Assembly (NCBI RefSeq): GCF_031181385.1
Contig: NZ_JAPSKV010000010.1
Span: forward strand, 62,001-126,000
Reading direction: 5' to 3'
Length of the DNA: 64,000 nt
Origin: Fredinandcohnia onubensis
GTDB lineage: Bacteria; Bacillota; Bacilli; Bacillales; Bacillaceae_L
Positions 56,030-64,000 of this stretch are shown piece by piece. Position 1 is the stretch's first letter. Each line of letters starts with the position of its first letter. The notes beneath the pieces were generated by a model. It did no database searches. It saw only the letters and a list, made by a program, of their open reading frames with translations, and was not told the origin of the DNA. A program made the position numbers and the translations under genes.

Positions 56030-57049
56030 TCACTTTAAATTGTAGCGATTTACAATTGGATATAACAAAATGACGGCCAATAAGTATAAATTTGCAATAC
56101 CATATAGTGGGTATAAAATTGAAACAAGCGTTGAAAAACCAAAAGTCGTAAAAGGTACCATCAGCAAAATCAATAGAATGGAAATCATCCACAAGGGCAT
56201 TTTTAACTTTTCTTTAAAACGTGTGGACAATCCTAGTAATCCCGACGCGGCAGTAGTAAATATTGCTCCAAATAAAAGAATGGACATGATAAACACCGCT
56301 ACATAAGGGAAATTCTTTAAGATTACAAATAACGGAATTTCATAAAGCATAATCTCTTGAGCCACTTCGATAAGTGCCTCGTTATAAATAAAGGTAATAA
56401 CTCCTAAAAACAAACCACTTCCGATGCTTGCAACCCAAGCTTCCCCTTTTGACTTCATTTCTTTCCCAATTGCACCTAACACAGCAACAAGCGGTAATAT
56501 GTTTAATGCTGTAAATGTAAATGCTGCTGGCCAATTGCTCTGTTCTTGAATAATAAAGGTAATTTCTTTCCCACTGGATGATAAGAAAATGAATAAAACC
56601 GTGATCAAAAAGATGATTAAGGCAGGAATAATCGCCATATTTATTGAAATCAAGCCATTAATATTCCACAAAAAGACTAGAACTAGGAGGAAACCAAAAA
56701 TCATAATTCCCCACCAAAAAGGAATCGCAAATAACTCTAAAGTAGCTCCTCCACCCGCTAACATCACAACCGTAGTTGAAAATAAGTATAAAATCGTAAT
56801 CACATCGTACACATGTGAAATTTTTTCTCCTACTAATTCTTTTAATACAGGAACAAAATGCTCGGCTTTTTTTTCATAACTAATCTTCATAATGATATAG
56901 CAACAAATAATAAAAATGAACGTAAAAAAAATGATAGCTAAGGCACTTTGTTCTCCGTAAAACTGCCAAATCTCCCTTCCCGATGCATAACCTGCACCTA
57001 TTGCAGTTCCTAAAATGAGAAACATCCACCGAAACCCTGCCTGAAACAT
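56030..57049 (-). CDS. YkvI-like membrane transporter-type protein
   Basis: 339 residues from ATG 57049 (SD GGAGGG), ten to eleven hydrophobic segments. The first helix LGTAIGAGYASGREIWQFYG has the GxGxASGRE pattern of the YkvI family, distant relatives of amino-acid permeases (APC superfamily). Later segments include YEKKAEHFVPVLKEL in the first cytoplasmic loop and TAASGLLGLSTRFKEKL. Substrate unknown. It holds the position between yyaC and the DUF951 gene. Confidence 0.8.
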   Translation of the reverse strand: MFQAGFRWMFLILGTAIGAGYASGREIWQFYGEQSALAIIFFTFIFIICCYIIMKISYEKKAEHFVPVLKELVGEKISHVYDVITILYLFSTTVVMLAGGGATLELFAIPFWWGIMIFGFLLVLVFLWNINGLISINMAIIPALIIFLITVLFIFLSSSGKEITFIIQEQSNWPAAFTFTALNILPLVAVLGAIGKEMKSKGEAWVASIGSGLFLGVITFIYNEALIEVAQEIMLYEIPLFVILKNFPYVAVFIMSILLFGAIFTTAASGLLGLSTRFKEKLKMPLWMISILLILLMVPFTTFGFSTLVSILYPLYGIANLYLLAVILLYPIVNRYNLK

Positions 57050-57191
57050 ATAATCCCTCCACACCTCATAATTCCTCTTCTACTAAGAACGCACATATTG
57101 CTATACTTCTAAGATTCTTTTTTATCAAGATGTATAGAATGTTAGATTTCACCGTATACTGTTACTACAGTTAAAAAGGGGTGAAAAGCCT

Positions 57192-57809
57192 ATGAATCTT
57201 AGATATAAATTATTCGATCATCTAAAAAATGAACCTTTTCGAATTCCACATGATCTAGACTCAGCTGACCATCAAATTGCCTTAAAGATCACTTCTATGC
57301 TCCCACGTACTACTAATCAACCAATTGTTATTTTTTGCATCGGTACAGATCGTTCTACTGGTGACTGCCTTGGACCTTTGATTGGCACTAAAATTACCGA
57401 AAAAAGATTGTCCCACTTTCATGTATATGGCACATTGGACGAACCTATTCATGCAGTTAATCTTCAAGAGAAAATTGAGGAAATCAAACAGATGCATTCA
57501 AACCCATTTATTATTGGCATAGATGCCTGTTTAGGCAGACTAAGAAACGTGGGAGCCATAACCATCGGAGACGGTCCTATTAAGCCGGGAGCAGGTGTAA
57601 ATAAGGAATTAACCCCTATTGGGGACATGCATATTACTGGGATTGTAAATGTAAGTGGATTTATGGAGTTTTTTGTCCTTCAAAACACAAGATTAAGTTT
57701 AGTTATGAAAATCGCAAATACAATCACAAGTGGTATTTGCAAGGCTGAGTTTCAGTTTCTGAGAAAAATGGAGCTGGGGAATGTTGAAAAAGATCGTTTT
57801 TCCTTATAA
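57192..57809 (+). CDS. yyaC: YyaC, sporulation-associated GPR-like protease family protein
   Basis: 205 residues, central FCIGTDRSTGDCLGPLIG and FIIGIDACLG followed by KPGAGVNKELTPIGDMHITG, matching the YyaC family, which has the fold of germination protease and hydrogenase maturation proteases. Made in sporulating cells in relatives; substrate unknown. Transcribed against its neighbours. SD AAAGGGG before ATG 57192. Supports a spore-former. Confidence 0.9.
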   Translation: MNLRYKLFDHLKNEPFRIPHDLDSADHQIALKITSMLPRTTNQPIVIFCIGTDRSTGDCLGPLIGTKITEKRLSHFHVYGTLDEPIHAVNLQEKIEEIKQMHSNPFIIGIDACLGRLRNVGAITIGDGPIKPGAGVNKELTPIGDMHITGIVNVSGFMEFFVLQNTRLSLVMKIANTITSGICKAEFQFLRKMELGNVEKDRFSL

Positions 57810-57841
57810 AAAAAACCTCTTCTATTTTGAAGAGGTTTTAA
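57809..57841. terminator. Bidirectional terminator between yyaC and the DUF554 gene
   Basis: AAAACCTCTTC / GAAGAGGTTTT stem with A/T runs on both sides; overlaps the last bases of the DUF554 gene. Confidence 0.85.
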
Positions 57842-58575
57842 AAAAGACCTTGTGCAAAGAACAAAATTGAATTCCAATAATACACCACTGTTACGAGGAT
57901 AGCTACAACAAGGATACCAGGTAACAGATTTGCAACACGTATATTGGTGATTCCTATCAGATTTGTACCAATTGCGACAATCATCAAGCCACCCGCACCC
58001 GTCATTTCGACAATAAACGCGTCCATCACTTCGGTCGGAATAAATTTATCAATTTGTGTAGCAAATAGTGCGATTGCACCTTGATAGAGAATAACAGGAA
58101 CTGCAGAGAATAATACACCAACCCCTAAAGTTGTTGATAATATTAAACTAGTAAATCCATCTATGATCGACTTTGTATAAAGGACACGATGGTCATGGCG
58201 CAGTCCACTATCCAGTGCGCCAATGATGGCCATTGCACCAATGACAAATATTAAGGTGGCTGTTACAAAACCTTTTGCAATCGTACCTTCGTCTGAAGAT
58301 GAACCTACCTTCTTTTCAATCCAAACTCCTAATTGATTTAATTTATCTTCTAGGCCCCACCATTCGCCAAGAATGCCGCCAAACACTAAACTAAAGATGA
58401 CAATTAGAAATTGTTCACTTTTTAGTCCCATTTGGATACCTAACAAGCAAACAGCAAGTCCGATTGCTTGCATTACAGTTGTTTTTATTTTATCTGGAAT
58501 CCGGTGTAATACCTTTCCTAATAAGGTTCCAGCTACTATACATAATCCGTTTACTATCGTCCCTAATAGAACCAA
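57838..58575 (-). CDS. DUF554 membrane protein
   Basis: 245 residues, six to seven helices. Opens LLGTIVNGLCIVAGTLLGKVL, has SLVFGGILGEWWGLEDKLNQLG and GAMAIIGALDSGLRHDHR, all characteristic of DUF554 (YdfK/YqgA) proteins. Proposed transporter, no known substrate. Lies between parB and yyaC as in related genomes. Confidence 0.88.
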   Translation of the reverse strand: MVLLGTIVNGLCIVAGTLLGKVLHRIPDKIKTTVMQAIGLAVCLLGIQMGLKSEQFLIVIFSLVFGGILGEWWGLEDKLNQLGVWIEKKVGSSSDEGTIAKGFVTATLIFVIGAMAIIGALDSGLRHDHRVLYTKSIIDGFTSLILSTTLGVGVLFSAVPVILYQGAIALFATQIDKFIPTEVMDAFIVEMTGAGGLMIVAIGTNLIGITNIRVANLLPGILVVAILVTVVYYWNSILFFAQGLF

Positions 58576-58610
58576 TTTTCATTTCCCCTATTTCCCTTTT
58601 TTATGTAATA

Positions 58611-58660
58611 AAAAACGCTGCACAGTCCAGTTATATAATCAATAAAACAAGACGTGCAGG
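58611..58660 (-). terminator. Probable terminator of parAB
   Basis: CTGCAC / GTGCAG stem with long loop and CGTTTTTT on the minus strand, after the parB stop. Confidence 0.55.
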
Positions 58661-58673
58661 TTTGCTAAGAGCT

Positions 58674-59534
58674 TTATGAGATTTTTGGTGAATCTAGCAG
58701 TTCAAGAATTCTTTCAAGGTCGTCATTGGAAAAGAATTCGATTTCAATTTTTCCTTTTTTCTTGTTTTGTTTAATCGAAACAGATGTACCAAATCGTTCA
58801 CGAAGGAATGACTCTTGTTCTTTAATAAAGATATCTTTTTCCTTTTTTGGCGGTTTCGATGTTTCACGTGGAACATTTTGATTAATTTGGCTAATCAAGG
58901 CTTCTAATTGACGTACATTAAGCTCCTCAGCAATTACTTTTTCAACAACTGCATTTAGCTTTTCCTTCTTTTTCAGTCCTAATAATGTACGTCCATGTCC
59001 CATAGATAATTTCCCTTCAGAGATTAAATCTTGGACATGTTTTGGAAGAGATAGAAGACGAAGGTGATTCGCAATATGCGGTCTACTTTTTCCTAATCTT
59101 TTCGCAAGCTGCTCTTGGGTGATTTTTAAATGGTCCAGTAAGGATTGGTAAGCAAAAGCCTCTTCAATTGGTGTTAAATCCTCACGCTGTAAATTTTCAA
59201 GTAATGCAATCTCCATCATTTGTTGCTCATTTAGTTCACGCACAACAACTGGAACAGTACTAAACTTTGCTTCTTTTGCAGCACGGAAACGTCTTTCACC
59301 TGCTACAATTTCAAACCCTTTAATTGTTTTTCGAACAATAATAGGTTGTAAAATTCCATGTGTAAGAATTGACTCTTTTAGTTCAGTAATTGCCTCTGGC
59401 GCAAATGTTTTTCTTGGTTGATATGGATTTGTACGTAATTGAGTTACTTTAACTTCTTGTACAACCTCTTCATTCCCCACTTCCATCGATGTGGAAAATA
59501 AAGCATTGATACCTTTACCTAACCCTTTAGCCAT
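58674..59534 (-). CDS. parB: ParB/Spo0J chromosome-partition protein
   Basis: 286 residues: N-terminal CTP-binding/ParB domain with NPYQPRKTF and GERRFRAAKEA, the HTH domain (TQEQLAKRLGKSRPHIANHLRLL), and a C-terminal dimer domain. Binds parS, slides as a CTP clamp, loads SMC, and with ParA controls segregation and DnaA. Overlaps parA by 8 bases. Carries a parS site in its own coding sequence, as in B. subtilis. Confidence 0.96.
   Translation of the reverse strand: MAKGLGKGINALFSTSMEVGNEEVVQEVKVTQLRTNPYQPRKTFAPEAITELKESILTHGILQPIIVRKTIKGFEIVAGERRFRAAKEAKFSTVPVVVRELNEQQMMEIALLENLQREDLTPIEEAFAYQSLLDHLKITQEQLAKRLGKSRPHIANHLRLLSLPKHVQDLISEGKLSMGHGRTLLGLKKKEKLNAVVEKVIAEELNVRQLEALISQINQNVPRETSKPPKKEKDIFIKEQESFLRERFGTSVSIKQNKKKGKIEIEFFSNDDLERILELLDSPKIS
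58860..58875. other. parS site inside parB
   Basis: TGTTTCACGTGGAACA, one mismatch from the perfect palindrome. Confidence 0.9.
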
Positions 59535-60288
59535 TCACAATCACTTCCTTTGCAAGTTCTAAGTATACTTCGGCACCTCTAGATTTTGGATCATAGATGA
59601 TAATTGGTTCCCCATGACTTGGAGCCTCACTTAAACGGATATTTCTAGGAATAATCGTTTTATATACTTTATCTTGAAAATATTTTTTCACTTCTTCAAT
59701 GACCTGAATACCTAAGTTTGTTCTTGCATCTAGCATGGTCAAAAGAACCCCATCGATCATTAACTCTTTATTAAGGTGTTTCTGAACCAAGCGGATCGTA
59801 TTTAATAGCTGACTAAGTCCTTCAAGTGCGTAATACTCACATTGAACTGGAATGACCACAGTATCAGAAGCTGTTAATGCATTTAATGTTAACAACCCTA
59901 ATGATGGCGGACAGTCTATAATAATATAGTCGTATTGATCTTGTACTTCTTCTAGTGCTCTTTTTAGACGAACTTCGCGAGAAATCGTTGGCACTAGTTC
60001 AATTTCGGCACCAGCCAATTGGATCGTTGCTGGAATCATATATAAGTTTTCAACTGTCGTTGGAACGGTTACGTTTTTCGCCTCTACATCATCAACAAGC
60101 ACATCATAAATGCACTGATCTATATTCGCCTTTTCTATGCCGCAGCCGCTTGTTGCATTCCCTTGAGGGTCAATATCAACAAGTAGAACCCGCTTACCAA
60201 CATAGGCTAAGCAAGCACTAAGGTTAACAGAAGTAGTCGTTTTACCTACTCCACCCTTTTGGTTAGCAATTGAGATGATTTTCCCCAC
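59527..60288 (-). CDS. parA: ParA/Soj partition ATPase
   Basis: 253 residues, deviant Walker A KGGVGKTTTSVNL (11-23), DIDPQGNATSG, and Walker B YIIIDCPPSLG. Dimerises on DNA with ATP, is displaced by ParB, and in its monomer form inhibits DnaA. GTG start 60288 with SD AGGTGA. A 193-bp structured repeat lies 53 bases upstream. Confidence 0.96.
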   Translation of the reverse strand: MGKIISIANQKGGVGKTTTSVNLSACLAYVGKRVLLVDIDPQGNATSGCGIEKANIDQCIYDVLVDDVEAKNVTVPTTVENLYMIPATIQLAGAEIELVPTISREVRLKRALEEVQDQYDYIIIDCPPSLGLLTLNALTASDTVVIPVQCEYYALEGLSQLLNTIRLVQKHLNKELMIDGVLLTMLDARTNLGIQVIEEVKKYFQDKVYKTIIPRNIRLSEAPSHGEPIIIYDPKSRGAEVYLELAKEVIVNG

Positions 60289-60341
60289 GATGTCACCTAC
60301 TTTCTACTATTCCTACTTATTTTTACAAAGTGAGGTCTTTA

Positions 60342-60534
60342 TCAAATGCGCCTTGGCGTATTTGCGCCCAGATTTTTTAGGCCCACACGAGGTGGGTCAC
60401 AAAGACGTTGCCACAGGAAGTGGTGTACTTAGTCTTTGATCTTATGGTCGAAAATTTCCTTTGAAAACCTGTGGCATCCGCCGGAGGCTTTAACTTTTTT
60501 AAACGGGATTTGAGAGCCCGATTGAATAAGTTAA
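60342..60534 (-). repeat. Structured repeat, copy A, in the parA leader
   Basis: About 80-85 % identical by eye to copy B (61664-61835), starting TCAAATGCGCCTTGGCGTAT and ending near CGATTG. On the minus (transcribed) strand it can form CAAATaCGCC / GGCGcATTTG, GACCCAC / GTGGGCC, and AAGAC..ACCAC / GTGG..GTCTT hairpins. Reaches to 53 bases before the parA start. Confidence 0.8.
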
Positions 60535-60608
60535 TTCTATCACTTTTTCTATTCTATCATGAAAAAATGATATGGTTTATCTTTTTTTACTAAATTAACA
60601 GTCAAAAA

Positions 60609-60624
60609 TGTTTCACGTGAAACA
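60609..60624. other. parS site between parA and noc
   Basis: Perfect TGTTTCACGTGAAACA. Confidence 0.92.
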
Positions 60625-60683
60625 TTTCCTATGACAAATAGAATACAATTTAATAGTTTCCAATCTAAATAGTATTATTGAAC

Positions 60684-60716
60684 TAAAAAAATTCCTCACC
60701 TTGATTAGGTAAGGAA
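60684..60716 (-). terminator. Terminator of noc
   Basis: TTCCTTACCT / AGGTGAGGAA hairpin followed by seven T on the minus strand. Confidence 0.85.
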
Positions 60717-60727
60717 GGAAATACAAT

Positions 60728-61633
60728 CTATTTATTTTTGGGAATTCGGATTGTAAATTGATAAAACTCATCGAATTCTTCTTCTTCAGTATTTAAAGAG
60801 ACACCACTTTCTTCAACCATGGTTAATGATTGACGAATCGTGTTCATCGCAATTCTCATATCGCGGCTAACTGCTTTAAATTTAGGTTTTGGCCGTTTTT
60901 TCTCCTTTTCTAGTTCAAGGATTTTAACGACGCGATCCTCCGTTTGCTTTACATTCAGCTCTTTTTCAATAATGTCATGCATAAGCTTAATTTGCTTCTC
61001 TGGATCCTTGAGAGGAATTAAAGCTCTCGCATGTCGCTCTGTGAGCTTTTTCTGCATGAGTACTTGTTGAATTTCTTCAGGCAACTTTAATAAACGCAAC
61101 TTATTAGCGATTGTTGATTGACCTTTACCCAATCGTTGAGCTAACGCTTCCTGTGTAAGACTATGTAATTCTAGTAATCTAGCATAAGCATACGCTTCTT
61201 CAATGGCTGACAGTTCCTCACGTTGCAGGTTCTCGATCAATGCAACAGATGCAGTTTCTGCATCATTGAATTCTTTTATAATAGCTGGAATTGTCTCCCA
61301 TTCAAGAGTTTGAACGGCTCTCCAACGTCGTTCACCAGCTATAATTTCATACTGGTTATCAGCGACTTGTCGAACAACAATTGGTTGAATAATTCCATGA
61401 GTACGTATGGTTAATGCTAGTTCTCTAATCTTATCCTCTGCAAAAACAGTTCTTGGTTGATATCGGTTTGGAACAATCTCATTTATCGGAATTTGTCGAA
61501 CTTCTTCATTCAGGTGTGTTTCTTCATCTTCTATTGAATCTTGTAATTGTGTTTCTACCACCTGTTCTTGATTCGTTTGTTGTTTGTCATCTTTTTCACC
61601 GATACTAAATAATCGTGAAAATGGATGCCTCAT
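60728..61633 (-). CDS. noc: Noc, nucleoid occlusion protein
   Basis: 301 residues from ATG 61633, chosen because the next residues [15 protein letters not shown] match the membrane-targeting amphipathic N-terminus of Noc; the frame extends nine codons further with no better SD. ParB-like domains follow: [47 protein letters not shown]. Noc binds NBS sites and keeps division septa off the nucleoid. A copy of the structured repeat lies 30 bases upstream. No NBS site was recognised in the window. Confidence 0.93.
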   Translation of the reverse strand: MRHPFSRLFSIGEKDDKQQTNQEQVVETQLQDSIEDEETHLNEEVRQIPINEIVPNRYQPRTVFAEDKIRELALTIRTHGIIQPIVVRQVADNQYEIIAGERRWRAVQTLEWETIPAIIKEFNDAETASVALIENLQREELSAIEEAYAYARLLELHSLTQEALAQRLGKGQSTIANKLRLLKLPEEIQQVLMQKKLTERHARALIPLKDPEKQIKLMHDIIEKELNVKQTEDRVVKILELEKEKKRPKPKFKAVSRDMRIAMNTIRQSLTMVEESGVSLNTEEEEFDEFYQFTIRIPKNK

Positions 61634-61663
61634 AATTCCACCACCCCTTAGAACTCCCACTAA

Positions 61664-61835
61664 TCAAATGCGCCTTGGCGTATTTGCACCCGATTTTTTA
61701 GGCCCACACGAGGTGGGTCATAAAGACGTTGCCACAGGATGTGGCGCTCTTAGTCTTTAGTCTTTCTGCTCGAAAAATTTCCATTGAAAAATCGTGGCAT
61801 CCGCCGGAGGCTTAACTTTATTTAGACAACGATTG
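61664..61835 (-). repeat. Structured repeat, copy B, in the noc leader
   Basis: Second copy of the parA-leader repeat, same orientation and nearly the same distance from the start codon (30 bases). A G-U pair of copy A (GCCAC / GTGGT) is G-C in copy B (GCCAC / GTGGC), consistent with selection on RNA pairing. The 199 bases between this copy and rsmG are AT-rich with no gene. Confidence 0.8.
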
Positions 61836-62013
61836 AACGCCTCACGTAAATCGTTACACCGTAAATACATCCTACTACTTAGATAAGTAGAAAATTCTGC
61901 TGAATAAAGTTAATAATTCTCTATTTACTCTCTCATTCCTTCTATTATAACACGGATTTCATAAAAATCTTACTATCTTTCTACTAATTAATGATGAATC
62001 AAATTTACAATGT

Positions 62014-62051
62014 AAAAAAAGGTTCACCAATAGATTATTTAATTGGTGAAC
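62014..62051 (-). terminator. Terminator of mnmG-rsmG
   Basis: GTTCACCAAT / ATTGGTGAAC stem with seven T on the minus strand; the 5' arm includes the last rsmG codons. Confidence 0.85.
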
Positions 62052-62751
62052 GATTTGGTGTTCCCGGTTTACGTGGGTATTTTTTTGGTGTTTGTTTTCT
62101 CTTGTCGATTATCACGATATTTCGGTCACTTTTTTCGATCGGTAATAAAAAGTGATGTACATCTCTCACTTGACCACCTAGTGTTGTGATGGCTTTCTTG
62201 CCATCCTCAAGTTCCTCTACAACAGAAGCTGCCTTCATCGCAATAAATGTTCCATCTACTTTCACAAGAGGCAGGCATAATTCACTTAACACAGACATTC
62301 TAGCTACTGCTCTTGCCATCACAATATCAAAAGACTCTCTAATATCTATCTTTTGACCAAAGGTTTCAGCACGATCGTGATAGAATGTCATATTTTCAAG
62401 CTGTAATGCGCTTGAAAGCTCCTCAAGAAACGTAATACGCTTCTGTAGTGAGTCAACTATCGAGATTTTTAAATGAGGAAAGCAAATTTTAAGTGGGATA
62501 CTTGGAAATCCAGCACCCGCTCCGACATCACAAATTGAGGCTTCTTTGGAAAAATCAAAATAGAATGCAGCCGAAACAGAATCAAAAAAGTGTTTTAAAT
62601 AAACCTCTGGCTTTTCTGTAATCGCCGTAAGGTTCATTTTTTCATTCCATTCGACTAACAATTTGTAATACGTTTCAAACTGATTAAGTTGGGTTGGAGA
62701 AAGGGATATCCCCTTCTCTTCCAACATAGTTGCAAATAATGAAGTGTCCAT
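62035..62751 (-). CDS. rsmG: 16S rRNA (guanine527-N7)-methyltransferase
   Basis: 238 residues (GidB). SAM motif [17 protein letters not shown] at about 70-86, [20 protein letters not shown] before it, and [12 protein letters not shown] later. Methylates G527 of 16S rRNA; loss gives low-level streptomycin resistance. Follows mnmG by 15 bases with SD. Confidence 0.96.
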   Translation of the reverse strand: MDTSLFATMLEEKGISLSPTQLNQFETYYKLLVEWNEKMNLTAITEKPEVYLKHFFDSVSAAFYFDFSKEASICDVGAGAGFPSIPLKICFPHLKISIVDSLQKRITFLEELSSALQLENMTFYHDRAETFGQKIDIRESFDIVMARAVARMSVLSELCLPLVKVDGTFIAMKAASVVEELEDGKKAITTLGGQVRDVHHFLLPIEKSDRNIVIIDKRKQTPKKYPRKPGTPNRSPIK

Positions 62752-62766
62752 TTCATTCTCTCCTAG

Positions 62767-64000
62767 TTAATTTACGCGAGCAATTTTTCCTTGCTCTAGA
62801 TATACGAGTAAAATGGAAATATCAGCTGGATTTACCCCTGAAATCCTTGAAGCTTGAGCAATAGATAGAGGATGTACTTCCTTTAAATTCGCTCTTGCTT
62901 CATTAGCCAAGCCAGAGATTGCATCATAATCAATGTTTTCTGGGATTTTCTTATCTTCCATTCGTTTTAGTTTGTCAACTTGCTGCAAGGATTTTTGAAT
63001 ATACCCTTCATACTTGATTTGAATTTCAATTTGTTCCGCAACATCAGGGTGGATCTCTTGTTCGCTTGGAGCCAATTGGCGAATATGTTCATATGTCATT
63101 TCTGGCCTTTTTAGAAGGTCAATTGCTAAAATTCCATCCTTCAGCTCACTTCCACCAACAGAGCGGATTAATTCCTGTACTTCGTCGGTTGGTTTAATTC
63201 TAGTCCCTTGGAGACGCTCCATTTCTTGTTGAATGGCTGTCTTTTTATTCAGGAACATTTGGAATCTTTCTTGAGGAATTAAGCCAATTTCATGACCAAG
63301 CTCTGTTAATCGTAAATCTGCATTGTCATGACGAAGAAGTAAACGATATTCAGCACGAGATGTTAATAAACGATAAGGCTCAGCTGTACCTTTTGTTACT
63401 AAGTCATCAATAAGTACGCCAATATAGGCATCTGATCGGCTTAAAATGACTTCCTCTTTGCCAAGGGCACGGCGTCCTGCATTAATACCTGCCATAATCC
63501 CTTGTGCTGCTGCTTCCTCATATCCAGACGTTCCATTAATTTGTCCCGCTGTATAGAGGTTTTTAATTTTTTTTGTTTCTAGTGTTGGCCAAAGCTGTGT
63601 AGGTACAATTGCATCGTATTCAATTGCATATCCTGGTCTCATCATTTGTGCATTTTCAAGTCCTGGGACAGATGCAATCAATCGATGTTGAACATCCTCA
63701 GGTAAGCTTGTAGAAAGTCCCTGTACATAGACCTCCTGAGTATTTCTACCTTCTGGCTCAAGGAAGATTTGATGTCTAGGCTTATCATGGAAACGAACAA
63801 CTTTATCCTCAATGGAAGGACAGTAACGTGGTCCAGTACCTTTAATCATGCCAGAATACATCGGTGAACGATGTAGGTTTGCATCAATAATTTGATGTGT
63901 TTCTTCGCTTGTGTATGTTAACCAGCATGGAAGCTGATCGGTAATGTACTTTGTTGTTTCATAAGAAAATGCTCTTGGTATTTCATCACCAGGTTGAATT
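62767..64000 (-). CDS. mnmG: MnmG (GidA), tRNA U34 carboxymethylaminomethyl-modification enzyme, C-terminal part
   Basis: The frame is open to the right edge; the ATG at 63861 is internal. The 411 visible residues begin [19 protein letters not shown] and contain [36 protein letters not shown], the FAD-binding [20 protein letters not shown], and the C-terminal helical domain for MnmE/tRNA contact. With MnmE it installs cmnm5 on U34 of tRNAs. The N-terminal FAD Rossmann motif (about 220 residues) is outside the window. Confidence 0.96.
   Translation of the reverse strand, partial: IQPGDEIPRAFSYETTKYITDQLPCWLTYTSEETHQIIDANLHRSPMYSGMIKGTGPRYCPSIEDKVVRFHDKPRHQIFLEPEGRNTQEVYVQGLSTSLPEDVQHRLIASVPGLENAQMMRPGYAIEYDAIVPTQLWPTLETKKIKNLYTAGQINGTSGYEEAAAQGIMAGINAGRRALGKEEVILSRSDAYIGVLIDDLVTKGTAEPYRLLTSRAEYRLLLRHDNADLRLTELGHEIGLIPQERFQMFLNKKTAIQQEMERLQGTRIKPTDEVQELIRSVGGSELKDGILAIDLLKRPEMTYEHIRQLAPSEQEIHPDVAEQIEIQIKYEGYIQKSLQQVDKLKRMEDKKIPENIDYDAISGLANEARANLKEVHPLSIAQASRISGVNPADISILLVYLEQGKIARVN

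Overview
The window is low-GC Gram-positive chromosome, almost certainly from a spore-forming member of the Bacillaceae. The right half (about 28.3-64 kb) keeps the gene order found to the left of oriC in Bacillus subtilis: mnmG, rsmG, noc, parA(soj), parB(spo0J), a DUF554 gene, yyaC, a membrane gene, a DUF951 gene, a yyaE-type molybdopterin oxidoreductase, ychF, rpsF-ssb-rpsR, yybS-gdpP-rplI-dnaB, purA, an M23 peptidase gene, walRKHIJ, htrA and rlmH. The species cannot be named from the sequence alone. mnmG runs off the right edge, and a NERD-domain gene is cut by the left edge.

Left part, 0-28 kb: accessory and metabolic genes. They are the NERD-protein tail; a 52/104-bp higher-order tandem repeat (about 603-1015); an NCS1 nucleobase permease; a diverged HPr kinase/phosphorylase; an rRNA methyltransferase plus rhodanese pair; an actin-type segregation cassette in parC-parM-parR order (6.3-8.5 kb); proBA behind a T-box; ahpCF behind a PerR-like box; a multicopper oxidase lipoprotein next to a phnA remnant; a DMT transporter; a four-carbon acid-sugar cluster (16.6-25.3 kb: GntP permease, LarE, PrpR-like regulator, DUF1537 kinase, PdxA2, LarA homologue); a LysM-3D cell-wall protein; gene debris (formate/nitrite transporter head, serine-hydrolase tail); and rluF.

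Middle, 28-44 kb: rlmH lies in a DnaA-box cluster. htrA is separated from walJ by a five-gene histidine kinase-response regulator-ABC exporter unit of LnrJKLMN type, which carries a MITE-like element in front of its ATPase gene. The wal operon, the M23 peptidase gene and purA follow.

Right, 45-64 kb: replication and translation genes, ThiT under a TPP riboswitch, and the ParABS/Noc region. Four parS sites are visible, inside walK, the yyaE homologue and parB, and upstream of parA. Two copies of a structured repeat about 170-190 bp long sit directly upstream of parA and noc.

The candidates most worth attention are: (1) the chromosomal parMRC cassette with about 15 iterons within reach of the ParABS system; (2) the acid-sugar pathway combining a nickel-racemase homologue with DtnK/PdxA2-type enzymes, governed by a regulator whose sigma-54 ATPase motor looks dead and whose probable operator (TGTTGC-N5-GCAACA) recurs before each transcription unit; (3) the paired leader RNAs of parA and noc.
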